Of a DNA stretch of 64,000 bases, positions 1-8,750 are shown in pieces. The notes under the pieces are model-generated. The model was not told the origin of the DNA, searched no databases, and saw only the letters and a list, made by a program, of their open reading frames with translations. The first letter of the stretch is position 1; each line of letters starts with the position of its first letter. Location of the stretch: NCBI RefSeq assembly GCF_019443285.1, contig NZ_CP080327.1, positions 2,476,001 to 2,540,000 of the forward strand. The letters are read 5' to 3'. The translations under genes and the position numbers were made by a program. The DNA is from Aquisediminimonas profunda. Lineage in GTDB: Bacteria; Pseudomonadota; Alphaproteobacteria; Sphingomonadales; Sphingomonadaceae.

Positions 1-334
1 TGTCGTGTTTCGCGAACAGAATATCATTCTTGCCCCGGCGGGCGAGGAATCGATGCCGCGATTCCATGCGCCCAAGCTTTTCATGGGTGCCGCCGCTGTC
101 GGCCCTCATGGCGCGATGCAGGCTGACGTTGTGCTCGTTGCGGCGGAGCGTCGCCTGATTGATCGCGCCGAGCAGGTGATCCTGCTAGTCGATTCAACCA
201 AGTTCCAATCGACGTCCGGTGCAATTGTCTGCGACCTGGAGGAGATTGATTTGGTGATCACCGATGCCGGGATCGAACCAGCCGCGCGGGAGATGCTTGA
301 ACATGCGGGGATTCAGGTGATCGTGGCTCAATAG
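1..334 (+). CDS. DeoR-family transcriptional regulator, C-terminal fragment
   Basis: The reading frame is open from the left edge, so only the last ~110 residues are present and the DNA-binding domain lies outside the window. The sequence has the pattern of the DeoR-type sugar-phosphate sensor domain: an ADVVLVAAE stretch, then VDSTKF, then a C-terminal IDLVITDAGI segment before the last helix and strand. Family members usually repress sugar or polyol catabolic genes and are released by a phosphorylated sugar. The catabolic neighbourhood fits, but the target cannot be read from this fragment. The GTG at position 5 is internal and is not proposed as the start. Confidence 0.85.
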   Translation, partial: VVFREQNIILAPAGEESMPRFHAPKLFMGAAAVGPHGAMQADVVLVAAERRLIDRAEQVILLVDSTKFQSTSGAIVCDLEEIDLVITDAGIEPAAREMLEHAGIQVIVAQ

Positions 335-1467
335 GGTGCGTTCAAGCGCATGAGCGCGCCCTCGATCAAGCCGGCAATCTGGTCGGGCCGTCCATGCTCC
401 AGTTGGAGGTTGCCGATTGCAACGCTTGAGTCGATGACATCCTTGCAGCGGTCAAACCGTCGCTCCTGATATGCGAGCAGCGCCGAGGCGACGTCGTTGG
501 CGCGGGCCAGTTCCTCGGCCAGGACAATCCCGCTTTCCACGGCCATCCCCGCACCACTCGCAAGGTGCGGAGTGGTGGCGTGGACGGCATCGCCCAACAA
601 GACGATCCGTCCATTGTACCAGGGCTTTGGCTGGCACACGGCCGCCAGCGGGCGGTAGTTGATCCAGTTTTCGCGCGACATGTTGTCCCGAATCCAGCCG
701 GCATTTCCGCCAAATGGTGCCAGGTGCGATTTCATCCCCTCAAACAGTTCCGCATCATCCATGAACCGTTCGCCTTCGACGTGCCGGGTCAGAAGGAACA
801 GATAGACGGCGTCCGCGCCGCAAATCGTAATCCCGCAGGGACTTTCCGCGCCAAAATAGAATTCGCCCATATCCTGCTCCGGGGGCTTCCGGATCGATAT
901 CCGCCAGCAGCCCTGACCGGTTGGCTCAGGCATGCCCATGTGCGGAAAGGCAAGGTCGCGCACGGCTGAATTCACGCTGTCAGCGCCGATCACCAAATCA
1001 TAACGTCCGGTCGTGTCATTGGAGAATTTCGCGTCGACGGCGTCACCGCTGGTTTCGAGCGCCGTCACGGTCAGGCCGAGGCGCACGGAGATGTTCTGCG
1101 CTCGAACTTCATCCTGCATGATCCGATGAAGTACGGGGCGCATGATTCCGCCCGTCGCCGGCAGGCCTTCCTCGATTGCGGGCTCTTCAAGGACACGAAG
1201 CACGGTGCCGTCGAACAGGCGAACCCTGCTGGCGTTGGTCACGGCGCCTTCCGCCTTGATCCGGTCGATCAGACCAAGGTGGCGATAGGCCCGCAAGGTC
1301 GGCCCGGTGATGGTAATCCCGGCGCCATAGACGCGCCAATCAGGATCAAGGTCGATCAGGTCCACGGCAACGCCGGATCGGGCGAGGTTGATTGCCGCCG
1401 CCATGCCGCCAATTCCGCCGCCGACAATCAATGCGCTGCGGATGCTCTCGATCTTTGTCCCAGTCAT
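328..1467 (-). CDS. FAD-dependent monooxygenase (PHBH/salicylate hydroxylase-like)
   Basis: This is a flavoprotein aromatic hydroxylase-type enzyme of about 379 residues using NAD(P)H and O2; the substrate is unknown. The N-terminal Rossmann motif GGGIGG lies near residues 16-21. The second FAD/NADPH motif (DLVIGADSVNS) is near residue 158, and the GD motif (LLGDAVHATTPH) is in the last quarter, all in the usual order and spacing. The C-terminus ends soon after the last helix, as in short salicylate hydroxylase-like members. Start choice is uncertain: ATG at 1467 was preferred to a GTG at 1476, and neither has a clear Shine-Dalgarno. It converges with the DeoR gene and overlaps its end by 7 bases. 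Confidence 0.85.
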   Translation of the reverse strand: MTGTKIESIRSALIVGGGIGGMAAAINLARSGVAVDLIDLDPDWRVYGAGITITGPTLRAYRHLGLIDRIKAEGAVTNASRVRLFDGTVLRVLEEPAIEEGLPATGGIMRPVLHRIMQDEVRAQNISVRLGLTVTALETSGDAVDAKFSNDTTGRYDLVIGADSVNSAVRDLAFPHMGMPEPTGQGCWRISIRKPPEQDMGEFYFGAESPCGITICGADAVYLFLLTRHVEGERFMDDAELFEGMKSHLAPFGGNAGWIRDNMSRENWINYRPLAAVCQPKPWYNGRIVLLGDAVHATTPHLASGAGMAVESGIVLAEELARANDVASALLAYQERRFDRCKDVIDSSVAIGNLQLEHGRPDQIAGLIEGALMRLNAPY

Positions 1468-1574
1468 GATCTGCACTTAACCGCTGGGCGCAAGGGTGCA
1501 AATCGGAACGATGGATAGCTCTCCATCCAAATTATGAGAGAGACACGGCAAACCGAAAGGATCAGGATCCGACG

Positions 1575-2495
1575 ATGCGCATACTTGTTACCGGAGCGGG
1601 AGGGTTTGTCGGACGCGAGATTTCGACCCGGCTGGTTGCGCGCGGCGACACCGTGATCGCGCTCGATGCAGCCGCTATGGACGTCCAGGACGGTGTCGAG
1701 CCTGTTGCGGGGGACCTCGGCGATCGTTCCGTGCGCCGCGAAGCTCTCTCTCAAGGGATCGACGCTGTAATTCATCTTGCCACAGTTCCGGGCGGGGCTG
1801 CAGAGGCCGATCCAGCCACGGCCCGCCGGATCAATGTTGATGCGATGTATGACCTTTTGCTTGAAACGAGTGCCGTCAAGCCGGGACTCAGGTTTGTCTA
1901 TGCAAGCTCGATTGCCGTGTTCGGCGATGCGCTTCCGGACCGCGTCGATGACGCGACTCCGCTCAATCCCAAATTGATCTACGGAGGCCACAAAGCGATG
2001 ATGGAGGATGTCGTCGCGATGATGTCCAATCGCGGCATGATCGACGGTGTCACCGTTCGGCTGCCGGGCATCCTTGCGCGACCCAGGGCAGCCTCAGGGA
2101 TGAAGAGCGCATTCCTGTCGGATTTGTTTCATGCCTTGAAAGCAGGCGAACCTTTCATCTGCCCGGTCTCGTCTGCTGGACGGATCTGGGCGCAGTCTGT
2201 TGCATGCTGTGCGAACAATTTCGTCCATGCTGTTTCGCTGGATAGCGCGCTCATGCCGCCGAACCGTGCGGTGACATTGCCAGCGCTTGTCGTTGCGATT
2301 GGCGCCATGGCTCAGGAGATCGCCCGCCAAACCGGGGTCGATGCGGGATTGGTCGAATATCGGCCCGAGCCCGCGCTTGAAGCGATGTTTGCGGCCCAGC
2401 CTCCGCTTGTCACTCCGGCTGCCGAACACGCGGGGTTTGCCCATGACGGCGATCTTGCTACACTGGTCGCCAGCGCTCTCGCAACTTTGCAATAG
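1575..2495 (+). CDS. NAD-dependent epimerase/dehydratase, D-erythronate dehydrogenase (DenD)-like
   Basis: This is an extended short-chain dehydrogenase of 306 residues. The glycine motif TGAGGFVG starts the protein and YGGHK (Tyr136, Lys140) supplies the YxxxK catalytic pair. The middle part (VRLPGILARP, then a SAGRIWAQSV segment) resembles the DenD family, whose members oxidise D-erythronate to 2-oxo-tetronate. No kinase or aldolase partner of the classical tetronate pathway sits beside it, so the substrate remains a guess. The gene is followed at 16 bases by a LysR regulator on the same strand. Confidence 0.7.
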   Translation: MRILVTGAGGFVGREISTRLVARGDTVIALDAAAMDVQDGVEPVAGDLGDRSVRREALSQGIDAVIHLATVPGGAAEADPATARRINVDAMYDLLLETSAVKPGLRFVYASSIAVFGDALPDRVDDATPLNPKLIYGGHKAMMEDVVAMMSNRGMIDGVTVRLPGILARPRAASGMKSAFLSDLFHALKAGEPFICPVSSAGRIWAQSVACCANNFVHAVSLDSALMPPNRAVTLPALVVAIGAMAQEIARQTGVDAGLVEYRPEPALEAMFAAQPPLVTPAAEHAGFAHDGDLATLVASALATLQ

Positions 2496-2511
2496 ACGGG
2501 GGCGGGGAGAG

Positions 2512-3519
2512 ATGGCGATGCGGTTCGGACGACTGGACCTCAACCTGCTGGTGGCGCTCGATGCGCTCCTTACGGACAAGAGCGTTAGCTTGGCTGCGGA
2601 TCGGCTCTGCTTGTCGCAATCTGCAACGTCGAGTGCACTGGGCAGACTGCGCGAATATTTCGGTGACGATTTGCTGGTGGTGAAGGGCCGCCATATGATC
2701 CTGACAGCGCGTGCGGAAGAACTGATCGAACCGGTCCGAGCCGTCCTAGAACAAATTCGTAGCACCATTGCTATCGCACCGCCTTTCGATCCGGACACCG
2801 CCGATCGGCAGATACGGATCATGGCATCGGATTATACAACTCAGGTCCTTCTGGCAGATGCTCTGGCCCAGCTAGAAAGTGACGCGCCAAATTTGCGATT
2901 TGAAATTCAGCCGATGAGCACTAATCCCATCGAAGCGGTCGAGCGCGGATTTATTGATCTCTTGATTACCATCGATTTTGCTGTGACCGCCGATCATCCG
3001 AGCGAGTTCCTCTTCGAGGATGATTATGTCGTTGTCGGCGACGCCAACAATCTTGCACTGAAGGGTGAGATGACGCGGGAGAAATATTTTGAACTTGGCC
3101 ATGTAACTGCCCGCTTTGGCAGAGCCCAGATGCCTGCGTTCGAAGAATGGTTCACCCGCAGGCAAAAGCAAAAGCGGCGCATCGAAGTAGTCGCACCGAG
3201 TTTTCTGTCTTTACCGGGGCTCGTACTTGGGACGCGTCGCATTGTTACAATGCATCGGCGACTTGCGGAGCAGGTGGTCAACAGTTTCCCACTTGTCATG
3301 CGAGAGCTGCCTTTCGCCATGCCGCCAATCCGCGAAGTTGTGCAATGGCATATTACCAACAACAACGACCGGGCCTTGCGTTGGGTCATAGAGCGGCTGG
3401 CGCTCGTTGCGCAGAGTCGTGCGATATCTAGAAGTAATGTCATTCCATTGGGTGGGGAAGGCGAGATGCTGCGGGATGAGTTGGCCGTCCGCTTCCAGGC
3501 TGACTCTGGCACGCTCTAG
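2512..3519 (+). CDS. LysR-type transcriptional regulator
   Basis: This 335-residue LysR regulator has an N-terminal winged helix (LDLNLLVALDALL, then the SLAADRLCLSQSATSSALG recognition region, residues ~5-60). A periplasmic-binding-protein-like effector domain fills the rest. The closest resemblance I see is to NodD/PcpR-type members. The open frame extends upstream into the preceding gene, but the ATG at 2512 has a good GGGGAGAG ribosome-binding site, giving the normal family length. It probably controls the adjacent DenD-like gene or a nearby catabolic operon. LysR proteins usually respond to a pathway intermediate. Confidence 0.88.
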   Translation: MAMRFGRLDLNLLVALDALLTDKSVSLAADRLCLSQSATSSALGRLREYFGDDLLVVKGRHMILTARAEELIEPVRAVLEQIRSTIAIAPPFDPDTADRQIRIMASDYTTQVLLADALAQLESDAPNLRFEIQPMSTNPIEAVERGFIDLLITIDFAVTADHPSEFLFEDDYVVVGDANNLALKGEMTREKYFELGHVTARFGRAQMPAFEEWFTRRQKQKRRIEVVAPSFLSLPGLVLGTRRIVTMHRRLAEQVVNSFPLVMRELPFAMPPIREVVQWHITNNNDRALRWVIERLALVAQSRAISRSNVIPLGGEGEMLRDELAVRFQADSGTL

Positions 3520-3693
3520 CTGTTATTTCTCACCAAAAAACATTTTAAGATATATCTTGACTATTTCGTGAGGCATGATATCTGGCGGCCATTGGCCTCC
3601 GAAGGATCAGTGGATCCTGCACCGGCTTCGCAATGCGAAGCGCCAACACGCGAGATGCCGATCAATCAACCAAGAGACCGAAAGACTCTGAAC

Positions 3694-4014
3694 ATGAACC
3701 ACGTCAGCACTGCCATCGTCCCGACGGACAAAGGCAGCCGTTATCTCCAGCAATTGTGCAAGCATTGGGCGCACAACCTCACCGTCGAATTCGACACCCA
3801 ACAGGGGAAGGTGATCTTCCCGAAGGATTCTCGGGGAGCGGAGTGGCCCGGAGATGGGATCTTCACGATGACAGCTTCAGAAACGGCGCTGACATGCCGC
3901 ATCGAAGCGTCCGCTCAGGGCCAGCTTGACGGGCTTAAGGGCGCCGTCGAACGTCACCTCAACCGCTTTGCCTTCCGTGAAGGGGAGCTATTCTATCGGT
4001 GGCAGGATGGCTGA
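3694..4014 (+). CDS. DUF2218 domain protein
   Basis: This small protein of about 106 residues has the DUF2218 pattern: SRYLQQLCKHWAH near the N-terminus, a VEFD element, then acidic beta segments, and HLNRFAFRE before the end. The family has no firmly assigned function and often sits near metal-uptake or oxidoreductase genes. The frame is open further upstream to 3568, but the ATG at 3694 gives the family's normal length, so it was chosen. The stop lies 2 bases from the end of the convergent nucleoside hydrolase gene. Confidence 0.7.
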   Translation: MNHVSTAIVPTDKGSRYLQQLCKHWAHNLTVEFDTQQGKVIFPKDSRGAEWPGDGIFTMTASETALTCRIEASAQGQLDGLKGAVERHLNRFAFREGELFYRWQDG

Positions 4015-4016
4015 CG

Positions 4017-4988
4017 TCAGGCGGCCCCGCGCGCGTGCAGGTGCATGAGGGCAAAGAAGTCTTCGAACGCCAACCGCGCATCGAGGCGTTCGAACACCTT
4101 GATGCTGCGTCCGGCAATCGGATCGCCATAGGCCAGATCCGTCCCAATCCGGCGCGCCTCGCGATCGATGACATCGCTGCTGTCTGGCGTCAGCGCAGTG
4201 AGCAGAACCAACGGGCTGTCCCCCAATGGCCACGCGCCGCCGACGCTCACAAAATCCGGCGGGTTGGTGAACTGGTCGTAGAGCCAGGCTCCGAACGGCG
4301 ACATTGTCTGCAGCTTGTCGCGCAGGGCTGATACCGGATATTGCATCTGGCGATAGGCATTCACCGGAACCTGCCAAAGCGGTATCGTCGTCTCTTCGAT
4401 GACCTTGCGAGCAGCGCCCGGATCGCAGTCAAGATTATATTCCCACCCGCCCTTCGGCCAGGGGCCGCCGCCGATCCAGACCACGGTCATCCGGGACGCG
4501 ATACGTGGCTCAAGCGCTAGTGCCGCGGCCAGGTTGGTGAGCGGTCCGCCGCATGTGAAGAAAAGCGGCAACGGATCATCGCGCATTGCTTCTGCGACAA
4601 TCGCTCTTGCGGCATTGCTTGGCGCGAGTGAGCCGGGTTCCTCGGTTCCGGCCAACACCATTGGACGCATTGTGATGCCGGCCTTCGCAAGAAGCTCCAA
4701 CGCCTTCTCGCGCCCAAGTGCTGCGGATCGGGTCTTGAGTTCGCCCTGCGCGAATTTGGGGTCCAGCACCGAACTGGTAATCAGCACGGTCATGGTCGTT
4801 GGACTTAGTAGCTGGTGCGTAAGCGCTACCAGGCCATCGGGATCGCCAGCGAAATCATTGTCGATGATGATGCGCGCCGACGGCTTCTGCGGGATAGTGC
4901 GGAAGGGCAGGGCACGCGCTGGCCGCGCGAGGAGCCCTGTCACGACTGCTGCTCCGGCCGCCCCGAGCAATCCACGACGGGCGATCAT
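4017..4988 (-). CDS. Exported nucleoside hydrolase-like protein (Tat signal)
   Basis: This is an IunH-fold hydrolase that would cleave the N-glycosidic bond of a nucleoside or a related ribosyl/glycosyl compound. An N-terminal twin-arginine signal (ARRGLLGAAGAAVVTGLLA, ending near ARA-L) predicts periplasmic export. The metal-binding start of the mature domain reads DNDFAGDPDGLVAL; the usual signature is DxDPGxDD, so the aspartate cluster is kept but spaced slightly differently. FTCGGPLTNLAAAL matches the family's GPLTNLA segment. ATG 4988 forms an ATGA overlap with the stop of the upstream methyltransferase, which fixes the start and indicates translational coupling. It is the last gene of a five-gene leftward operon. 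Confidence 0.8.
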   Translation of the reverse strand: MIARRGLLGAAGAAVVTGLLARPARALPFRTIPQKPSARIIIDNDFAGDPDGLVALTHQLLSPTTMTVLITSSVLDPKFAQGELKTRSAALGREKALELLAKAGITMRPMVLAGTEEPGSLAPSNAARAIVAEAMRDDPLPLFFTCGGPLTNLAAALALEPRIASRMTVVWIGGGPWPKGGWEYNLDCDPGAARKVIEETTIPLWQVPVNAYRQMQYPVSALRDKLQTMSPFGAWLYDQFTNPPDFVSVGGAWPLGDSPLVLLTALTPDSSDVIDREARRIGTDLAYGDPIAGRSIKVFERLDARLAFEDFFALMHLHARGAA

Positions 4989-5629
4989 AGCTTCGGATTC
5001 CCGTCGCGCCACCTGACGGTCAGCTCGATACCCTGCCCAATCGGCAAGAGTGCGGTCTGAAGATCTGCCTTTTCCCGCACGGCGTTTCGATATTCGCGCA
5101 CTTCGGGTCGGGCGATCTCGGGCGAAATCATGTTGTCGGCGCAGATCACGCTTTCTTCATCCAGCTTTGGATACAGGGCATCAAAGCAGGGAAGGTAGAG
5201 TTCCTTCCATATGTCGAGCAACGCAAAATCGAAGCTTCCGCTATCCTCCCGGATCATGGCAACTGCGTCTCCCAATCGGAAATCGACCACATCGTCCAGC
5301 CCCGCCTCGGCCAATTGTGTCCGGGCATGGGCCTGTTTGTAATCGGCGATTTCAATCGTCACGACCTTGGCCCCGACCGATCGGGCCGCATCTGCGAGAA
5401 ACAGCGTTGAGTATCCATAGGATGTGCCCAGTTCGAGGATCCGTCGAGGACGCCGGGCGAGGATCAATGCGTGAAGGAAGGCCCCGACTTCCGGGCCGAC
5501 CGGCAACAGGAACTCATCGCGAATGGCGAATGCTGCGGGGCCAAGCTCCCGCATGCGTTGGCTGTCGGCCTGCTCGCGCCTGTCGTAGCGGGCGAAGACC
5601 GCAGCGACCTTCCGATCGGAAAAATGCAT
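4985..5629 (-). CDS. Class I SAM-dependent O-methyltransferase
   Basis: This 214-residue methyltransferase has the SAM-binding glycine loop ILELGTSYGYST, an acidic VTIEI strand, and FDFALLDIWKELY, as in the catechol/caffeoyl-CoA O-methyltransferase family. The open frame runs to 5806 inside the upstream cyclase gene, but the ATG at 5629 is preceded by GCAGGGA at good spacing, so this start is preferred. It lies between the cyclase and the nucleoside hydrolase in one operon. Transfer of a methyl group to a catechol-like intermediate is possible but not shown. Confidence 0.8.
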   Translation of the reverse strand: MHFSDRKVAAVFARYDRREQADSQRMRELGPAAFAIRDEFLLPVGPEVGAFLHALILARRPRRILELGTSYGYSTLFLADAARSVGAKVVTIEIADYKQAHARTQLAEAGLDDVVDFRLGDAVAMIREDSGSFDFALLDIWKELYLPCFDALYPKLDEESVICADNMISPEIARPEVREYRNAVREKADLQTALLPIGQGIELTVRWRDGNPKL

Positions 5630-5676
5630 TTTTCCCTGCCTTTCCAGTGCCATCGCGGGGCGAAGGCGCGACCCAA

Positions 5677-6477
5677 TCAATCCTCGAAGATGGCCACGGC
5701 TCGCGTCCAGCCAGCCGAAGCGCCCTGGATCTTGGCCGGGAAGCATGAGATCGTGAATCCGGTTGAAGGAATGGCTTCGAGGTTGTGCATCTTCTCGATG
5801 TGGCAATAGCCGATGTCATGGCCGGCGCGGTGGCCTTCCCAGATCAGCTTTGGATTGCTCGTTTCTTCGACCTTGGCCTTGGTGTGGACGAACGGCGCAT
5901 CCCATGACCAGGCGTCGGTTCCCGTCACGCGTACACCGCGTTCAAGCAGATACATTGTGCCTTCATACCCCACACCGGCGCCGCGGCTGACATAGGCCGG
6001 ATCGCGGTTCGCCAACGCCATGCCAGCGGCGGTGTTGACAACGACGATATCGAGCGGCTGCAAGTCATGTCCGATGCGTTCAAGTTCGGCCTCGATATCG
6101 TCGGCGGTCACGACATATCCGTCTTTCTTGTGGCGAAAATCGAGCTTCACGCCGGGGTTGAGAAACCATTCAAGCGGCATCTGGTCGATGGTCTGCGAAG
6201 CACGGGCGCCGCCGGGCAGACTTGCGTCCTGCTGGGCGTGATAATGCCAGGGTGCATCGACATGGGTGCCGCTGTGGGTCGTAAGCTTTACCCATTCGGA
6301 AGCGCAGAACGGATCGCCGCCGATGATCCCGTCGATATCCGCGCCGGGGAAGAAATTCTCCAGCTCGTGGCGGGTGTCCTTGTGGGTCTCATAGTCGATA
6401 TGAGGTTTCAGGAACGGCGGATCGCTGATCACGTCATTGGAAAGGGTCATCGAAAGATCAACATAACGGCGGGGCAT
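5677..6477 (-). CDS. Cyclase family protein (kynurenine formamidase-like hydrolase)
   Basis: This 266-residue metal hydrolase has the family signature HSGTHVDAPWHYH, an HxGTHxDxPxH-type site that binds zinc or manganese. Family members include kynurenine formamidase and isatin hydrolase, and many act on amides, lactones or cyclic intermediates of aromatic catabolism. A second histidine-rich stretch (GHRAGHDIGYCHIEK) near the C-terminus fits the active site. AGGGAGAA precedes the ATG at good distance. Third gene of the leftward operon, 21 bases after the SDR gene. Confidence 0.85.
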   Translation of the reverse strand: MPRRYVDLSMTLSNDVISDPPFLKPHIDYETHKDTRHELENFFPGADIDGIIGGDPFCASEWVKLTTHSGTHVDAPWHYHAQQDASLPGGARASQTIDQMPLEWFLNPGVKLDFRHKKDGYVVTADDIEAELERIGHDLQPLDIVVVNTAAGMALANRDPAYVSRGAGVGYEGTMYLLERGVRVTGTDAWSWDAPFVHTKAKVEETSNPKLIWEGHRAGHDIGYCHIEKMHNLEAIPSTGFTISCFPAKIQGASAGWTRAVAIFED

Positions 6478-6498
6478 TTCACATTCTCCCTAGGGTTT

Positions 6499-7260
6499 TC
6501 AGTCTGCGGTCCAGCCGCCATCCACGACAAGGCTGGTTCCGGTCACTAGTGCAGAAGCGTCAGTGGCAAGAAATAGCACTGCGCCCATCAAGTCTTCCAC
6601 TTTTCCAATACGCCCCAATTTGATTCTGGCCAGAACATTGGCCGTGAAGCCTTCGTCCTCGAACATCGGTCGGGTCAGGGGTGTTTCGATGAAAGTCGGC
6701 GCAATCGTGTTGGATCTTATGCCATGCTGGGCAAGATCCAGCGCGAAGGCCTTGTTCATGCCTTCAAGTCCCCATTTGCTGGCGCAATAGAGCGAACGGT
6801 TGGGTCCGCCGACATGGCCCATCTGCGATCCCATGTGGATCAGGCTGCCGGCCGTTTGTGTTTCGATCATGCGCCTGGCGGAGGCTTGGGCCACGAAGAA
6901 AGCACTTTTGAGGTTGAGGCTCAGAACCGCGTCATAATCTGCCTCGCTCACGTCCCACATTGGCATTGGGCGGTTTGTGCCCGCATTGTTGACCAGCACA
7001 TGAAATGGCTCTCGGCTTTCGAAGAATGCCGAGACTGCAGCAAGGTCGGACACATCGAGCGTAGCAGCAATTGCGTTCCTGCCAATTCGGGCAGCAGCAG
7101 CCTCTATTTCTGCAGCCGTGCGCGCGACAAGCGTAACCAGTGCACCCGCGTCGGCCAAGGCAGCCCCGGCCGCAAGCCCAATCCCGCGGCCGGCACCCGT
7201 CACAATACAGCGCTTGCCATCAAGCCGGAAACTTGGGGTCTGGGGCAGGCTTGCGGTCAC
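6499..7260 (-). CDS. SDR-family NAD(P)-dependent oxidoreductase
   Basis: This is a classical short-chain dehydrogenase of 253 residues. It has the cofactor motif TGAGRGIG near residue 21, NNAG around residue 90, a catalytic Ser (HMGSQMG), YCASK as YxxxK, and the C-terminal VVDGGW typical of the family. It starts with GTG at 7260, overlapping the TGA of the upstream HisD-like gene in a GTGA junction, so the two are translationally coupled. The HisD-like enzyme and this SDR may carry out sequential oxidations of one hydroxylated intermediate. That pairing is inferred from position only. Confidence 0.88.
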   Translation of the reverse strand: MTASLPQTPSFRLDGKRCIVTGAGRGIGLAAGAALADAGALVTLVARTAAEIEAAAARIGRNAIAATLDVSDLAAVSAFFESREPFHVLVNNAGTNRPMPMWDVSEADYDAVLSLNLKSAFFVAQASARRMIETQTAGSLIHMGSQMGHVGGPNRSLYCASKWGLEGMNKAFALDLAQHGIRSNTIAPTFIETPLTRPMFEDEGFTANVLARIKLGRIGKVEDLMGAVLFLATDASALVTGTSLVVDGGWTAD

Positions 7261-8588
7261 GCGCGCGTCAGCTCGCTTGGTTCGGCCTGTCCGGCATAGG
7301 GAACGTTGCGGCCGCCGAAACGGCGCACGCGTATGTTCGCCTGTTCACCGTGCCCTGCAAAACCTTCCAGCGCGCAGAGGCGGCTGCAATATTCGCCCAC
7401 CAATGTTGAGGCTTCGTCCGTCAATACCTTCTGGTAGGTGCAGGTCTTGAGGAATTTGCCGACCCACAGGCCACCGGTATAGCGCGCGGCCTTCTTCGTC
7501 GGCAGCGTGTGGTTGGTACCGATCACCTTGTCGCCATAGGACACGTTGGTGCGGTTTCCGAGGAAAAGCGCGCCGTAATTTGTCATGTTGGTCAGGAAGT
7601 AGTCCGGGTCCTGCGTCATGATCTGAACATGTTCGCTCGCGATCTGGTTGGCGATCTGCACCATTTCCTCGCAGCTGTCCGCCACAATCACTTCCCCGAA
7701 ATTATCCCAGGCCTTGCGGGCGTGCTCTGCAGTGGGGAGAATCTGTAGCAGGCGCTCAATTTCGCCCATCGTCTCGCGGGCGAATTTCTCACTGTTGGTC
7801 AGCAAGACGCCGGGGCTATCCGGTCCGTGCTCGACCTGGCCCAGGATGTCGGTCGCGGCCATTTCTGGGTCGCAGCCGATTTCGTCGGCGACTATCAGGG
7901 TTTCGGTCGGCCCGGCAAACAGGTCGATGCCGACCCGGCCAAAGAGCTGGCGCTTGGCTTCGGCGACAAAGGCATTGCCAGGGCCGACAAGAATATCGAC
8001 CGGAGCGATCAACTGGGTACCGATCGCCATTGCGCCCACGGCCTGAATTCCGCCAAGAGCGTAAATCGCATCGGCGCCTGCCATCGCCTGCGCGGCTACA
8101 ATCGCGCGCGCTGTCGTGCCCTGAAATGGCGGAGCGCAGGTAATCACACGCGGAACCCCGGCCACCTTGGCCGTGATGACGCTCATGTGCGCCGAGGCGA
8201 GAAGGGGGTATTTGCCACCGGGGACGTAGCATCCCGCCGCCTGGATCGGCACATTCTTGTGCCCAAGGATCACGCCCGGAATCGTCTCGACCTCGACGTC
8301 CTTCATCGAATCGCGCTGGATCTGGGCGAAGTTGCGGACTTGGCTCTGGGCAAACTCGATGTCCTTGCGCTCCTGCGGCGTGAGGCTGTCAACGCAACGG
8401 TCGATTTCGGCCTGGCTGAGCCGGTAATCCTCGCGATCCCATCCGTCGAACTTGTTCGACATTTCACGTACGGCTGCGTCGCCGCGCTTCTCGATGTCGG
8501 CAAGCGCAGCCTCGACGATATCGCGCACCTTGCGATCGGCATCCGCCTTCGCTTCCGCGGTTGCACCGCGCTTGAGCCAATTGGCCAT
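7257..8588 (-). CDS. Histidinol dehydrogenase-family catabolic alcohol dehydrogenase (HpsN-like)
   Basis: This 443-residue protein keeps the catalytic layout of HisD: zinc ligands in GQVEHGPDS, the catalytic Glu-His in SEHVQIM, the aspartate in [10 protein letters not shown], and a final histidine in the C-terminal [10 protein letters not shown] segment. The stretch after GTNHTLPT ([15 protein letters not shown]) differs from histidine-biosynthetic enzymes and resembles catabolic paralogs such as sulfopropanediol 3-dehydrogenase. The absence of other his genes and the catabolic operon also argue against histidine synthesis. ATG 8588 has GGGAG five bases upstream. First gene of the leftward operon; the true substrate is unknown. 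Confidence 0.82.
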   Translation of the reverse strand: MANWLKRGATAEAKADADRKVRDIVEAALADIEKRGDAAVREMSNKFDGWDREDYRLSQAEIDRCVDSLTPQERKDIEFAQSQVRNFAQIQRDSMKDVEVETIPGVILGHKNVPIQAAGCYVPGGKYPLLASAHMSVITAKVAGVPRVITCAPPFQGTTARAIVAAQAMAGADAIYALGGIQAVGAMAIGTQLIAPVDILVGPGNAFVAEAKRQLFGRVGIDLFAGPTETLIVADEIGCDPEMAATDILGQVEHGPDSPGVLLTNSEKFARETMGEIERLLQILPTAEHARKAWDNFGEVIVADSCEEMVQIANQIASEHVQIMTQDPDYFLTNMTNYGALFLGNRTNVSYGDKVIGTNHTLPTKKAARYTGGLWVGKFLKTCTYQKVLTDEASTLVGEYCSRLCALEGFAGHGEQANIRVRRFGGRNVPYAGQAEPSELTRA

Positions 8589-8651
8589 AGGTCTCCCAAA
8601 CTTCAAAACTGATTTCGCGTCGCCACTTGCATCAGGGCGATCTGGCGAACC

Positions 8652-8681
8652 ATCAAATAGTATCGATGGATGTCTATTGAT
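8652..8681. promoter_or_regulatory. Inverted repeat in divergent promoter region
   Basis: In the 162-base gap between the divergent HisD-like and FAH genes, ATCAAATAG and CTATTGAT face each other across 13 bases, with one mismatch, centred on a near-palindromic TATCGATGGAT. The position suits an operator for both operons. The nearest candidate regulators are the DeoR and LysR genes, but no link is shown. Confidence 0.35.
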
Positions 8682-8750
8682 CGAATGCCTTTGTCCGTGG
8701 TCATAACGCTACCTATCGGGTTGGGCCTGACATTGGGGAGGAGTGCGACC

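Noticed and set aside
7257-8588. HisD as a histidine biosynthesis gene
   Set aside because: No other his genes are near. The operon is catabolic, and the segment after GTNHTLPT resembles catabolic paralogs.
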